Below are positions 41,672 to 50,317 of a DNA stretch of 64,000 nucleotides, in pieces. The position numbers were made by a program, and so were the translations under genes. Below the pieces are notes generated by a model. It saw only the letters and a list, made by a program, of their open reading frames with translations. It was not told the origin of the DNA and made no database searches. Positions within the stretch are counted from its first letter, which is position 1. The number at the start of each line of letters is the position of its first letter. Where the stretch lies: positions 62,001 through 126,000 of the forward strand of contig NZ_JASBQE010000011.1 of the NCBI RefSeq assembly GCF_029960785.1, given 5' to 3'. The DNA is from Polyangium sp. 15x6. Its GTDB lineage: Bacteria > Myxococcota_A > Polyangia > Polyangiales > Polyangiaceae.

Positions 41672-42768
41672 CGTTGCTTCGCGCCGGGCAGCCACACGAT
41701 ATCGGTATCGTGTGAGCGTCCGAAGAGCACCTTCCCCTTCCCCACCGAGCCCTTGCTCGGAAGGAAGCCGAAGGGGAGCACGCGCCCCGTGCTCGCGTCG
41801 CCGAAGCGGGCGTCCGGCAGGGTCTTGGTCCCCGCATCCGTGCGAATCTTGATCGTCGTGCCGACGTCGACCCGCGAGATCGCGACCACCGTGCCGGACT
41901 GCGTCGGCAGGGTGCGCGGGGCGAGCGGGTCGAAAGGCAGCTCGTAAGCTTGGCCTTCGCCGGCGCGAATGCCCACCATCTCGCGATCGACACGAAGGTT
42001 CGTCGGGTCGAACGTCCGCTCCACGAGGTGAAGCGCCGGGCCCTTCAGCGGATGGGTCACTTCTTCCCAGTGAGCCGAAGCGAGGTGGCACTCGTTCCCC
42101 ACGCGAACGAGCGCCGTCTTCGCGGTGAACGTGCCGCTGTCGTAGCGGAACCATTCCCGGCCGTCGCGAACCACGATGAACTCGCGATACTCTTGGCCGA
42201 GCCCGTTCGACACGGCCCCCAGCGTCGAAAGCATCACCTCGGGCGAGCCGTCGCCGTCGAGGTCGGCAGACGTCACGTCCACGAAGCTCGATCCCCACGG
42301 GTTCCACATCGAAATGCTTGCGGGCCAGCGCAGGGTTTTCCCGTTCGTGGTGAGCGACATCGTCGTCTCCGCCTGATCGTCCCGGCAAAGGCACGCGCGC
42401 CCGCCTCCGGGGCCGGTTCCGCAATAGGCCTCCGTGCAGCCCTTTTCCTGGGCCGCGACGAGCTTCCACGACGTGACCGCACACATCGCGCGCGGCCGCG
42501 CCGGAGCCCAGGGCACGTAGCGCGGCAGCTTCCGTGTCGAGGGAACGTCCGGCAGCACGATGCCGTACCGATGGAAACGGTCCTTGTCCTTGATGCCGTT
42601 CAGGCGCGCGATCTCGTCGACCGGAATGCCGAACTTCGCGGCCACGTGGGAGAGCGTGCTCGGCCTCTCGTAATACGCGAGCCCCGCTTTGGGATCCTTC
42701 GGCGCCGCGGCGGCCGTGGCCAGCGGGACGAGCGCGAGGGCGAGCATCGAAACGAAAAATCGCTGCAT
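41668..42768 (-). CDS. Secreted LysM-domain protein
   Basis: 366 residues from the ATG at 42768. Signal peptide MQRFFVSMLALALVPLATAA. An N-terminal LysM-like motif (about 30-75: STLSHVAAKFGIPVDEIARL, then NGIKDKDRFHRYGIVLP) implies peptidoglycan binding. The remainder is beta-rich with a Cys-rich stretch (about 95-135) and an FG-GAP-like loop, VTSADLDGDGSPEVM. No hydrolase catalytic motif is evident. Likely a periplasmic or surface protein attached to the wall. Divergent from the small lipoprotein gene at 42854. Confidence 0.75.
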   Translation of the reverse strand: MQRFFVSMLALALVPLATAAAAPKDPKAGLAYYERPSTLSHVAAKFGIPVDEIARLNGIKDKDRFHRYGIVLPDVPSTRKLPRYVPWAPARPRAMCAVTSWKLVAAQEKGCTEAYCGTGPGGGRACLCRDDQAETTMSLTTNGKTLRWPASISMWNPWGSSFVDVTSADLDGDGSPEVMLSTLGAVSNGLGQEYREFIVVRDGREWFRYDSGTFTAKTALVRVGNECHLASAHWEEVTHPLKGPALHLVERTFDPTNLRVDREMVGIRAGEGQAYELPFDPLAPRTLPTQSGTVVAISRVDVGTTIKIRTDAGTKTLPDARFGDASTGRVLPFGFLPSKGSVGKGKVLFGRSHDTDIVWLPGAKQR

Positions 42769-42853
42769 GACAGGTTCGTTTCTTAGCACCACGGGAGGGG
42801 GTTCGTACAAACATGTGGCCGCCCGTTCGATTCCGCGTAACATCGGCCGCACG

Positions 42854-43339
42854 ATGACAGCCTCCTCCAACCGTCTCCCCATCGTTCTCGTCGCCGCTGC
42901 CCTCCTCGCGACCCTCGGCCTCGGCTGCGAGGAGCCCAAGCCGGGCACGCCCGTCACGTTCGAGAACGTCTGCGCCGCCGAGTTCGACCCCACCATGGAG
43001 AAGGGCCTGAACGTCACCAAGAAGGTGGCTATCGAGGGCTACGTCGGCGCGCCTCGGAGCATGCTCAAGGTCTGCAGCGACACGTGTGACTTCGACCTCT
43101 TCTCCGAGCCCGGCAACAAGGGCAAACGCGTGAATGCCGACGTGCCGGTCGGCGACGGCAAGAATCAGATCGAGAGGCTGCCGAAGAATTTCACGGACAA
43201 GGACCTCAAGCTCCACACGAAGGACGGCAAGGTCGTGGGCGTGGGCTCGAAGGTGCGGATCACCGGCGGACGCGCGCCGGCCGGGGGCAAGCGCGAAGCC
43301 TGCGCGCTCTGGCAGGTGAGCCTCATCGAGGCGCTCTGA
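42854..43339 (+). CDS. Small lipoprotein of unknown function
   Basis: 161 residues from the ATG at 42854 (MTASSNRLPIVLV). The signal VLVAAALLATLGLGC ends in the lipobox Cys. The mature protein has Cys pairs (KVCSDTCDF) and beta-strand-like segments such as KVAIEGYVGAPRSM and SKVRITGGRAP, reminiscent of an OB-type fold, but I cannot assign a family. It stands alone between a divergent LysM gene and a convergent reductase gene 3 bp away. Confidence 0.75.
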   Translation: MTASSNRLPIVLVAAALLATLGLGCEEPKPGTPVTFENVCAAEFDPTMEKGLNVTKKVAIEGYVGAPRSMLKVCSDTCDFDLFSEPGNKGKRVNADVPVGDGKNQIERLPKNFTDKDLKLHTKDGKVVGVGSKVRITGGRAPAGGKREACALWQVSLIEAL

Positions 43340-43342
43340 CGC

Positions 43343-44545
43343 TCATTGCGGTACGGCGAGCGCCCGCACGGCCTCCCACGCCGTTCCATCCACCACGTGC
43401 TGCCGGTGCTGCCGGGTTTGTTTCACCATGTTCCACCCGAGCACCCCGGTGGCCTTCCCGCGGCTCCCATAAAGCGCGACGAACTGCCGGAGCGCAGGAT
43501 CTCCCTCCACGATCGCCACCTCGGCATCGGCGGGGATGAAGCCGTGCACCTGGATCTTGGCATCGTACTGGTCTGTCCAGAAATACGGCACCGGCGTGTA
43601 CGGCCGATCCTTTCCGAGGATGTTGGCCGCCACCGCCATGGCCTGCTCGACGGCATTGGTCCGGTTCTCCAGCCGCACCCCCGTTCCGAGCCCCTCGTGG
43701 TGCCACCACGCCACGTCGCCGACGGCGTAAATGCCCGCAGCCGCCTGGCACCGCGAATCACACACGATTCCATCGCCGAGCGCGAGCCCGCTGCCCGCGA
43801 GCCATCCCATCGCCGGGCGTGAGCCAATCGCCACCACGACCACGTCCGCGGGCAAGACCTCGCCGTTCGCCAATCGGACGCCCGTGACCCGTCCCTCCGC
43901 GCCGCAGAGCTCCTGCACGCCGATCCCGAGACGAAGCTTCACGCCTTGTTCCTCGTGGAACCTCGCCAGATACCCGCCGACCTGCAATCCGAGCTGACTC
44001 GCGAGCGGCGCCGATTGCGGGCCGACCAACGTGACATCGAGGCCCATGCCTCGCGCGGTCGCGGCGATCTCCGTGCCGAGCACGCCGTCGCCCGCGACGA
44101 CCACCTGCGGCCCCTCGAGCAAATCCGCGCGCAGCGCGAGCGCGTCGTCCACGGTGCGCAGCACGTGCACGCCCGCCCATGCCTCCTGTCCCGGCAGCCG
44201 ACGCACCTCGAGACCCGTCGCCAGCACGACGACGTCCGCGCGCAGGCTACGTCCCGAGGCGGTCGCGACCTCGCGCGCCGCGACATCCAGGCGAATGGCG
44301 GGGTCGCCGAGGACGAACTCCACATCGAGCTTCGCGAGCGCGCTCTCGGGGCGGAGCTGCGCTTGCTCGGGTTTCCAGGCGCCGGACAGCACCTTTTTCG
44401 ACAGCGGCGGCCGGTCGTAGGGCAGATGCCGCTCGGCGCCGAGCAGCGAAATCCGGCCCGCGAACCCTTCGCGCCGCAGCGCCTCCGCGACGGCGAGGCC
44501 GCCCGCGGAGGCGCCCACGACGAGCACGCTCGACGGGCTCGTCAT
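43343..44545 (-). CDS. FAD-dependent ferredoxin reductase
   Basis: 400 residues from the ATG at 44545, which overlaps the ferredoxin stop (ATGA). FAD-binding Rossmann motif VLVVGASAGGLAVAEALR at the start, then RHLPYDRPPLSKKVLSG as in the putidaredoxin/rubredoxin reductase family, NAD(P)-binding VVVAGDGVLGTEIAATARG in the middle, and the second FAD contact GIYAVGDVAWW. The C-terminal dimer domain includes WTDQYDAKIQVHGF. It transfers electrons from NAD(P)H to a small ferredoxin, here clearly the gene directly upstream. The usual final acceptor is a cytochrome P450 or oxygenase, none of which is in the window. Confidence 0.92.
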   Translation of the reverse strand: MTSPSSVLVVGASAGGLAVAEALRREGFAGRISLLGAERHLPYDRPPLSKKVLSGAWKPEQAQLRPESALAKLDVEFVLGDPAIRLDVAAREVATASGRSLRADVVVLATGLEVRRLPGQEAWAGVHVLRTVDDALALRADLLEGPQVVVAGDGVLGTEIAATARGMGLDVTLVGPQSAPLASQLGLQVGGYLARFHEEQGVKLRLGIGVQELCGAEGRVTGVRLANGEVLPADVVVVAIGSRPAMGWLAGSGLALGDGIVCDSRCQAAAGIYAVGDVAWWHHEGLGTGVRLENRTNAVEQAMAVAANILGKDRPYTPVPYFWTDQYDAKIQVHGFIPADAEVAIVEGDPALRQFVALYGSRGKATGVLGWNMVKQTRQHRQHVVDGTAWEAVRALAVPQ

Positions 44546-44739
44546 TGGCCTTCTTCCAGCATGATGGCGGCGCCGGGGCACACCGTGGCGGCTTCGCGCA
44601 CGGCCTTGTGATGCTCCTCCGGCGGCGACGCGTCGAGCAGGATCACCATCCCGTCGTCGCGCTGGTCGAACACCTTCGGCGCGACCAGCACGCACTGGCC
44701 TGCCCCGCAGCACTTATCGAGATCCACGATCACGCGCAT
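44542..44739 (-). CDS. 3Fe-4S ferredoxin (P450-type)
   Basis: 65 residues, full length for the family. MRVIVDLDKCCGAGQCVLVA contains Cys 10, 11 and 16, and ATVCPGAAI supplies the last cluster Cys near residue 54, matching single-cluster ferredoxins that serve cytochromes P450. Its ATGA stop/start overlap with the reductase gene implies matched amounts of the two. It lies 37 bp downstream of the TetR gene, so the three form an operon. Confidence 0.92.
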   Translation of the reverse strand: MRVIVDLDKCCGAGQCVLVAPKVFDQRDDGMVILLDASPPEEHHKAVREAATVCPGAAIMLEEGQ

Positions 44740-44776
44740 GGTTCTTCTCCTCTCACCCGTCCTGCATGAACTCGTT

Positions 44777-45430
44777 TCATGTTTCCGTCACGGAGACCGG
44801 CGCCAGCCATAACCCGACAATCGCGTCCACGAGCCCCACCGCGGCGGCCTCCCACGAGGCGCGCGGCGTCGGCGTGCCCGCTTGCAGCGCGCGTTCTCGC
44901 TCGGCGCAGATGTGCACCATGAGCTGCCGGATCATGTCGCCGCGCTCCGCTCGCACGTCCGCGGGGAGGATCGACGTGTGCTGGTTCAGCCCTTCGATCG
45001 TCGCCTGCATCGACGGCGAGGCGATCGCCTCGCCGATCACGAGCTCTCGGAGCGCGGGGTCCGTCGTCACCTGGGCCATGAAACGTGCATACCAGGTGGG
45101 GCTGCCCAGCGTGGCGAGGTGCTCGGTGGAGGGCCGCACGAGGCAGGAGACCCAGTCCCTGAGGTCGGACGAACCCTTGATCGCCGCGAGCATCTCCTCG
45201 CGCCGCCGCTCGATGGCGGGCGCATGCCGGCGCACGATGGCCAGCACGAGGTCGGCCTTGGTGCCGAAGTGGTAGCCGACGGCGAAGTTGTTCGCCTGTC
45301 CTGCCGCTTCGCTCACCTGCCGGTTCGAGACCGCCGCCACCCCGTGCTCGGCGAAGAGCCGCTCCGCGGCGGCGAGGATGACCTCGCGCGTCTCGCTTCC
45401 GTGCGTCTGCCTGATCCTCGGGCTGACCAT
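44777..45430 (-). CDS. TetR-family transcriptional regulator
   Basis: 217 residues from the ATG at 45430, preceded by GAGG at 5 nt; an ATG three codons earlier is possible. The N-terminal HTH is clear (TREVILAAAERLFAEHGV and SNRQVSEAAGQANNFAVGYH). The C-terminal ligand domain (about 75-215) is of the subgroup often beside redox or efflux genes. First gene of the operon with ferredoxin and ferredoxin reductase, which it probably controls through the dyads just upstream. Confidence 0.9.
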   Translation of the reverse strand: MVSPRIRQTHGSETREVILAAAERLFAEHGVAAVSNRQVSEAAGQANNFAVGYHFGTKADLVLAIVRRHAPAIERRREEMLAAIKGSSDLRDWVSCLVRPSTEHLATLGSPTWYARFMAQVTTDPALRELVIGEAIASPSMQATIEGLNQHTSILPADVRAERGDMIRQLMVHICAERERALQAGTPTPRASWEAAAVGLVDAIVGLWLAPVSVTET

Positions 45431-45469
45431 GATCCTCATCAGCGTACCAGAACTTCGGTCAGGGAGGGT

Positions 45470-45504
45470 TTAAGGCGTGTGACTGATGAAGTCAAGTGAC
45501 TTAA
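45470..45504. promoter_or_regulatory. Nested dyads, candidate TetR operator
   Basis: AAGTCA-AG-TGACTT (45489-45502) is a perfect 14-bp inverted repeat. It overlaps TGACT-N5-AGTCA (about 45481-45495) and sits inside TTAAG...CTTAA (45470-45474 with 45500-45504). The cluster lies 40-75 bp upstream of the TetR start and is AT-richer than its surroundings, as expected for an autoregulated promoter. Confidence 0.5.
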
Positions 45505-45520
45505 ACAGGGCGTCGACAGG

Positions 45521-46573
45521 CTATCCGATCCTCCCATACCCTTCGCCATTCTCATCCACGCCGGTCCCGAGCCCCCCATTCGGCGACTCCACGACCCGGT
45601 CCCAGCCCTGGAGGCCCGGCTGATGCCACGGGACCTGGAGCCGGCTCGGGATCTCGTTCCTCGTCAGCTTCGCCTCCAGCCCATCTTCCGGCTCGGGGAG
45701 CGTCTGCTTCTCGAAAGCCATCCCCACGGCGATCAGCATCATCGCGCCGGCCGCGACGGCGACCACGCCGTACGCCCAATCCAGCAGGGGAAACTGCAGC
45801 ACGATCTGCGCGAGCACGCCGAGCACCACGACAAACCAGAACCCGACGCCGAGCGCGTGCGCGCGCCGTCGCTCCGCGGCGCCCGGGATCGGCCGGCGGA
45901 AAGGTTGCCGCGTGATCAGCATGGGCTTTCCCTCGCGCGGACCGAGGATCCACATCGGAGGGACGACCTCGGGCGCGACGACCTCCCGCGGGGCCGCCAC
46001 GCGATACCCGCCGCCGCCCTTCGTCTCCGGCTCCGGCGCAGGCTCCGGCGGACGCTCCGGCTCGGCGCGCGAGAGCGTGCCCTCGATGAACACCTTGTCC
46101 CCCGGACGCAGCCGGCCCTCGAAGCTGCGGAACAGCTCCGTGTGCTCCACGCAGACATCCATCATGCCGCGGAATTTTACCTCTGCGGGCGGCTCCACCA
46201 AAACCCGCTCGCCGTCCGCGCGGCGCACGAAAAAAGGACGCGCCGCGACCTTTTCGCTCGACGTCTCCCAGTTCGTATAGTGGATCGTCTGGACGTCCCG
46301 CACGTTCTGCGGCGGCGCGTAGTAGAGCTTCTTCGGTGTCCCCGTCTGCGCGATCGTCACCTCGAGCGGGACCGGCTCGTCGGGCGCGAGCTCGACCTCG
46401 CCGCCGATGGCAGCGGGCCCTCGCCGGAGCGCGCCGCGGCCCGCGATGGCCTCGTCGAGGCGCCGAACGGGCCTCCGCGCGAGCACCCACGCGACGAGGA
46501 GCACGAGCGAAAGCACGAGCCAGAGCGCCCCGACGCACAGCGCCGACGAGGGGAGAGCGAGAAGGCGATCCAC
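45521..46573 (-). CDS. Membrane protein with GIDE-like domain
   Basis: 350 residues from a GTG at 46573. TM1 lies near the start (LCVGALWLVLSLVLLVAWVL). A soluble domain, about 55-180, includes KLYYAPPQNVRDVQTIHYTN, FFVRRADGERVLVEPPAEVK and LRPGDKVFIEGTLSR, similar to the GIDE domain of MUL1-like proteins. Two further TM helices follow at about 240-285 (GVGFWFVVVLGVLAQIVL and AYGVVAVAAGAMMLIAVG), then a cytoplasmic tail. No RING or catalytic motif is seen. The family match is by eye and uncertain. It is 40 bp downstream of the GH3 gene on the same strand. Confidence 0.65.
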   Translation of the reverse strand: MDRLLALPSSALCVGALWLVLSLVLLVAWVLARRPVRRLDEAIAGRGALRRGPAAIGGEVELAPDEPVPLEVTIAQTGTPKKLYYAPPQNVRDVQTIHYTNWETSSEKVAARPFFVRRADGERVLVEPPAEVKFRGMMDVCVEHTELFRSFEGRLRPGDKVFIEGTLSRAEPERPPEPAPEPETKGGGGYRVAAPREVVAPEVVPPMWILGPREGKPMLITRQPFRRPIPGAAERRRAHALGVGFWFVVVLGVLAQIVLQFPLLDWAYGVVAVAAGAMMLIAVGMAFEKQTLPEPEDGLEAKLTRNEIPSRLQVPWHQPGLQGWDRVVESPNGGLGTGVDENGEGYGRIG

Positions 46574-46613
46574 GAGGCCAGGCTACACGAGCGGGCGGCG
46601 CGTGGGGGAATCG

Positions 46614-48866
46614 TCATTCGAGGATCCACGATCCCGAAAGACCGCCGATCGACACCTCGAATCGCCCCGGCTCCACGACCCGCGCCATCCGGCGGTCATG
46701 GAGCGCGAGCGACTCGAACGGGATCCGAAAGTGGACGACCCGGCTCTCCCCCGGCGAGAGCCGCACACGCTGAAAGCCGCCGAGCTGCCGCACCGGCCGC
46801 GTCACGCTGGAGACGACGTCGCGCACGAACATGAGCACCACCTCGTCGGCCTCGCGCGCGCCGGCGTTCTGCACGACGACGGAGACCCAGGCGGCCTCCC
46901 CGCGCCGGATTCGCTCGGGGACCCGGAGGTTCGAATAGGCGAACCGCGTATAGCTCAATCCATGGCCGAATGCGTAAAGCGGCTCGGAGCTCTCGTCGAC
47001 GTACGTCCCCTCGGCCGACGGCGGGTGATTGAAATGGACGGGCAATTGCCCCACGGAGCGCGGAATGGACATCGGCAGCCGGCCGCTCGGGCTCACGTCG
47101 CCGAAGAGCACCTCCGCGACGGCCCGGCCCCCGACGAGGCCCGGTTCGAAGGCTTCGAGCACGGCGGGGACGTTTTCCGCGATCCACGGAATCGCGAGGG
47201 GTCGACCGTTGACGAGCACCACGACCGTCGGCGTGCCCGTCTCGACGATCGCCCGGACGAGCTCCATCTGCCGGCCCACGAGCGTCAGATCGGCGCGATC
47301 GGCGCCCTCGCCGCCGGTTCGCTCGCGCCGCGGCCGGTCGAGGACGCCGGCCTCGTCGTAGCGCGTCTCGTTCTCTCCGAGCACCACGATGGCCACGTCG
47401 GCGCCGCGGGCTTGTTCGGCGGCGAGCGCGAGGGCCTCGTTCGTCTCTTCGAACACCCGGCCCGGATCCACGAATCGAACCTCCGTCGCCGGAGACACCG
47501 CCGCGCGAATGCCTTCCAGCACGGTGATCACGTTCTCCGCGGGTTGAGGCACGGTCCAGTCTCCGAGCAAGGCCGTGCTCTCCGCATTCGGGCCGGTCAC
47601 GAGGACCTTCTTCAGGTCCTTGCGCAAGGGCAAGACGCCTCCCTCGTTCCGCAAGAGCACGATGGACTTCCGCGCCGCTTCGAGGGCCACCGTGAGGTGC
47701 TCCGGCGCCGCGAGCACCGAGGAGGCGCGTGACGCGTCCACGTACCGCTGCTCGAACAAGCCGAGCGCGCGCTTCACCCGCAGGATGCGCCCCGCCGCCT
47801 CGTCGATGCGCCACGCAGGCACGGCGCGCTCCCGCACGAGCTCGAGGAGCGGCTCGGAAAACCCCTCGCCTTGCATGTGCATGTCGACGCCGGCGAGCAC
47901 CGCCTGCCGGATCGCGTCCTTCTTCGACGCGGCCACGTGGTGCGTGGTGTGGAGCATCTCGATGGCCCCCCAGTCACTCACGACGAACCCCCGAAAGCCC
48001 CATTCGCGCCGAAGGATGCGCGTGAGCAGCTCACCCGAGGCATGACTCGGCACCCCATTGACCTCGTTGTACGCGGCCATGACCGAGAGCGCCCCCGCCT
48101 CCACGCCGGCCTGGAACGGCGGGAGAAACATCGAGCGCAACGTCCGCTCGGAGACGTCCACCGGCCCCATGTTCCGGCCGCCGAGAGGCACACCCGGGCC
48201 GAGGAAATGCTTGAGGCAAGCAAGAGTGCGGAGATGCGAGCGGTCGGGGCCCTGCAAGCCGCGGACGGTGGCGCGGCCCATCGACGCGACGACGAGAGGA
48301 TCCTCGCCGAACGTCTCCGCCGTCCGGCCCCACCTCGGATCCCGCGCCACGTCGAGGACCGGATAAAACGCCCAATGCATGCCCGTCGCCCGCATCTCGC
48401 GCGCCGTGATCTCCGCGCTGCGCTCCACGAGATCGTCGTCGAACGTCGCGGCCATGCCGATCGGCGTGGGAAAGATCGTCGCGCCGCGCACCGGGGCGAG
48501 GCCATGCACCGCGTCGATGCCGACGATCAGCGGAATTCCGAGCCGAGAGCGCGAGGCCTTCTCCTGCAGCGCGTTCGCCTCCTCGGCATCCGTGACGAAC
48601 AGGAAAGATCCGACGAGCCCCCGCGCGAGCAGATCGTCGAGTTTTTTCGCGAAATCAGGGGAATCGATGCTCCGGGCGTAGATCGGCGCGATGTACTGGT
48701 TCATCTGGCCGACCTTTTCTTCGAGCGTCATGCGATCGAGCAGCGCGCGCACCTGCCGATCTTCCAGGGAGCCCGACGGAGGCGTCGCCGTCTCGGATCG
48801 GCCACCACATCCGAGCAGCGAGGCGAGGAGCGCGAGCCCGATTCCCCCGAACTTCCGCCGCCGCAT
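46614..48866 (-). CDS. GH3-family beta-glucosidase, lipoprotein
   Basis: 750 residues from the ATG at 48866 (GGGGGAGAG just upstream). The signal FGGIGLALLASLLGC indicates an exported lipoprotein. The N-terminal TIM-barrel domain has RDPRWGRTAETFGEDP, CLKHFLG and FRGFVVSDWGAIEML with the nucleophile Asp near residue 297. The alpha/beta sandwich domain follows (SIVLLRNEGGVLPLRKDL), then a C-terminal fibronectin-III-like domain (YAFGHGLSYTRFAYSNLRV). This is the full beta-glucosidase/xylosidase layout. It hydrolyses terminal beta-linked sugars from oligosaccharides, probably at the cell surface; exact sugar not readable. Confidence 0.94.
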   Translation of the reverse strand: MRRRKFGGIGLALLASLLGCGGRSETATPPSGSLEDRQVRALLDRMTLEEKVGQMNQYIAPIYARSIDSPDFAKKLDDLLARGLVGSFLFVTDAEEANALQEKASRSRLGIPLIVGIDAVHGLAPVRGATIFPTPIGMAATFDDDLVERSAEITAREMRATGMHWAFYPVLDVARDPRWGRTAETFGEDPLVVASMGRATVRGLQGPDRSHLRTLACLKHFLGPGVPLGGRNMGPVDVSERTLRSMFLPPFQAGVEAGALSVMAAYNEVNGVPSHASGELLTRILRREWGFRGFVVSDWGAIEMLHTTHHVAASKKDAIRQAVLAGVDMHMQGEGFSEPLLELVRERAVPAWRIDEAAGRILRVKRALGLFEQRYVDASRASSVLAAPEHLTVALEAARKSIVLLRNEGGVLPLRKDLKKVLVTGPNAESTALLGDWTVPQPAENVITVLEGIRAAVSPATEVRFVDPGRVFEETNEALALAAEQARGADVAIVVLGENETRYDEAGVLDRPRRERTGGEGADRADLTLVGRQMELVRAIVETGTPTVVVLVNGRPLAIPWIAENVPAVLEAFEPGLVGGRAVAEVLFGDVSPSGRLPMSIPRSVGQLPVHFNHPPSAEGTYVDESSEPLYAFGHGLSYTRFAYSNLRVPERIRRGEAAWVSVVVQNAGAREADEVVLMFVRDVVSSVTRPVRQLGGFQRVRLSPGESRVVHFRIPFESLALHDRRMARVVEPGRFEVSIGGLSGSWILE

Positions 48867-49021
48867 CTCTCCCCCTTTGCCCGTTCCGCGGGGCCGCGCC
48901 CACGAGCCCCCACGCTTGGTCATGGCTCGCGCCCCGCCTTTCGTAAATGCCTCGCGCTGCCTTCGCGCGCGCGAATCGCATTGACGAAACTTCCTGGATC
49001 GTCGACCTTCCTTCTTCGCTC

Positions 49022-50317
49022 ATGGCGAATTCCCATGGTCCGGCGCGCGCCGCGCGCGCCCTCGTCCCCTCCCTCGTGCTCGGCGCGCTTTCTGCGTGCA
49101 GCGGCTCGCCGCCCCCGCCGCCCCTCCGAGCCCCCGCGGAGCCGCCTCCGCCCACGGACGCGGCCAAGGGCCCCGCCGCGCCGCCGAAGCTGAGCCTTCT
49201 CCAGGGGGACGAACCCCCCTCCGCCGTAACCCTCGCCGCGGGCCCGGTGGCCACGTTCGCGGGCCGCTTCGAGCCGGTGCCGCTGCCGCCGCGGATGCCC
49301 CAGATCGTCGGCGTGGACGCGCGCAATGAGCGCGACGTGTGGATGGTCTCGGTCGACGGGCACGTGCTGCGCTGGGACGGCGCGCGCGTCGACGATCGTG
49401 GCACGCCCCAGTGCTTCACCGATAGCTGCTGCGGCACGCTCGTCGATTGCGCGAAGCAGCCCGCCATGTGCGCCAAGGAGGCCGTGGAGAACTGTCAGCC
49501 CTTCGGCCCGAGCTGCGCGCTGCCGGTCACGTGGAACTCGATCCGGGTCGAGGGCGACGACGTGATCGTCCGCGCCTTCGTGGAGACGGGCGGCATGCGC
49601 GCGAGCGTGGTCGAGTCGCGGCTCGGCAAGAAGGGCCGCTGGGCGTGCGAGCAAGGCGCGGACGACTACGTCTACCCCGGCTCGGAGGGGCGCGGCGACG
49701 GCGGGCATGCCGTCGAAATCTCGGTCGACGGCGCCTCGCTCCGCCTGGAGGGCTCCGCCGTGCTCGTCAATGCGTATGGCGGCAATCTGCTCCTCCTCGA
49801 CGGCCGGCGCGTGCCCCTGCCGAACGACCTGGGATACGGGCCCGACGCGCAAATCGCGGCGCGCGCGCCCGACGACCTCTGGCTCTGGCTGTCCGGCGAC
49901 CGCGCGTGGCGTGGCAATGGCCTCTCCTGGACGCCGCTCGCGCTCGGGCTCGTAGGGGTGAACGACATCTGGTTCGACGCGAAAGAAGCCGCGTGGATCC
50001 TGGGCGCCGAGGGAGAGGGAAAAGAGCAACTCGTCCGGTGGGAGCCCGAGAAAGGCGGCGGGCAGCGCTTCGAAGCGCCCGGCGCCACGTACAGGAAGGG
50101 CGACGGCAAGGATTTCTGGCTGCTCGGCGAGGAGGCGCTGTATCACTGGGACGGCGCCGCGCTGCGCCGCGCCGCGCCTCCGCTTTTGATCGATCACGCA
50201 TGGCGGAGCTCCTCGGGCGAGCTCTGGCTCGTGGGCAGCGACCCCAAGGGGACGACGGGCGAGGGAGAACTCCGCATGGGCGCCGTGTTCCGCGTGCCGG
50301 GAGGGCAGAAACCGTGA
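49022..50317 (+). CDS. Lipoprotein with propeller-like repeats, first of a pair
   Basis: 431 residues from the ATG at 49022 (MANSHGPARAARALV). The signal ALVPSLVLGALSAC gives lipidation at Cys 26; a Pro-rich linker follows. Weak 'DVW' repeats are visible, NERDVWMVSVDGHVLRWDG and APDDLWLWLSGDRAW, of the type found in bacterial Kelch/propeller surface proteins. Six to eight Cys in a central cluster (about 145-190: CFTDSCCGTLVDCAK) suggest disulfides. Function unknown. Its TGA overlaps the GTG of the next, related gene (GTGA), so the two are translated together. Confidence 0.75.
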   Translation: MANSHGPARAARALVPSLVLGALSACSGSPPPPPLRAPAEPPPPTDAAKGPAAPPKLSLLQGDEPPSAVTLAAGPVATFAGRFEPVPLPPRMPQIVGVDARNERDVWMVSVDGHVLRWDGARVDDRGTPQCFTDSCCGTLVDCAKQPAMCAKEAVENCQPFGPSCALPVTWNSIRVEGDDVIVRAFVETGGMRASVVESRLGKKGRWACEQGADDYVYPGSEGRGDGGHAVEISVDGASLRLEGSAVLVNAYGGNLLLLDGRRVPLPNDLGYGPDAQIAARAPDDLWLWLSGDRAWRGNGLSWTPLALGLVGVNDIWFDAKEAAWILGAEGEGKEQLVRWEPEKGGGQRFEAPGATYRKGDGKDFWLLGEEALYHWDGAALRRAAPPLLIDHAWRSSSGELWLVGSDPKGTTGEGELRMGAVFRVPGGQKP

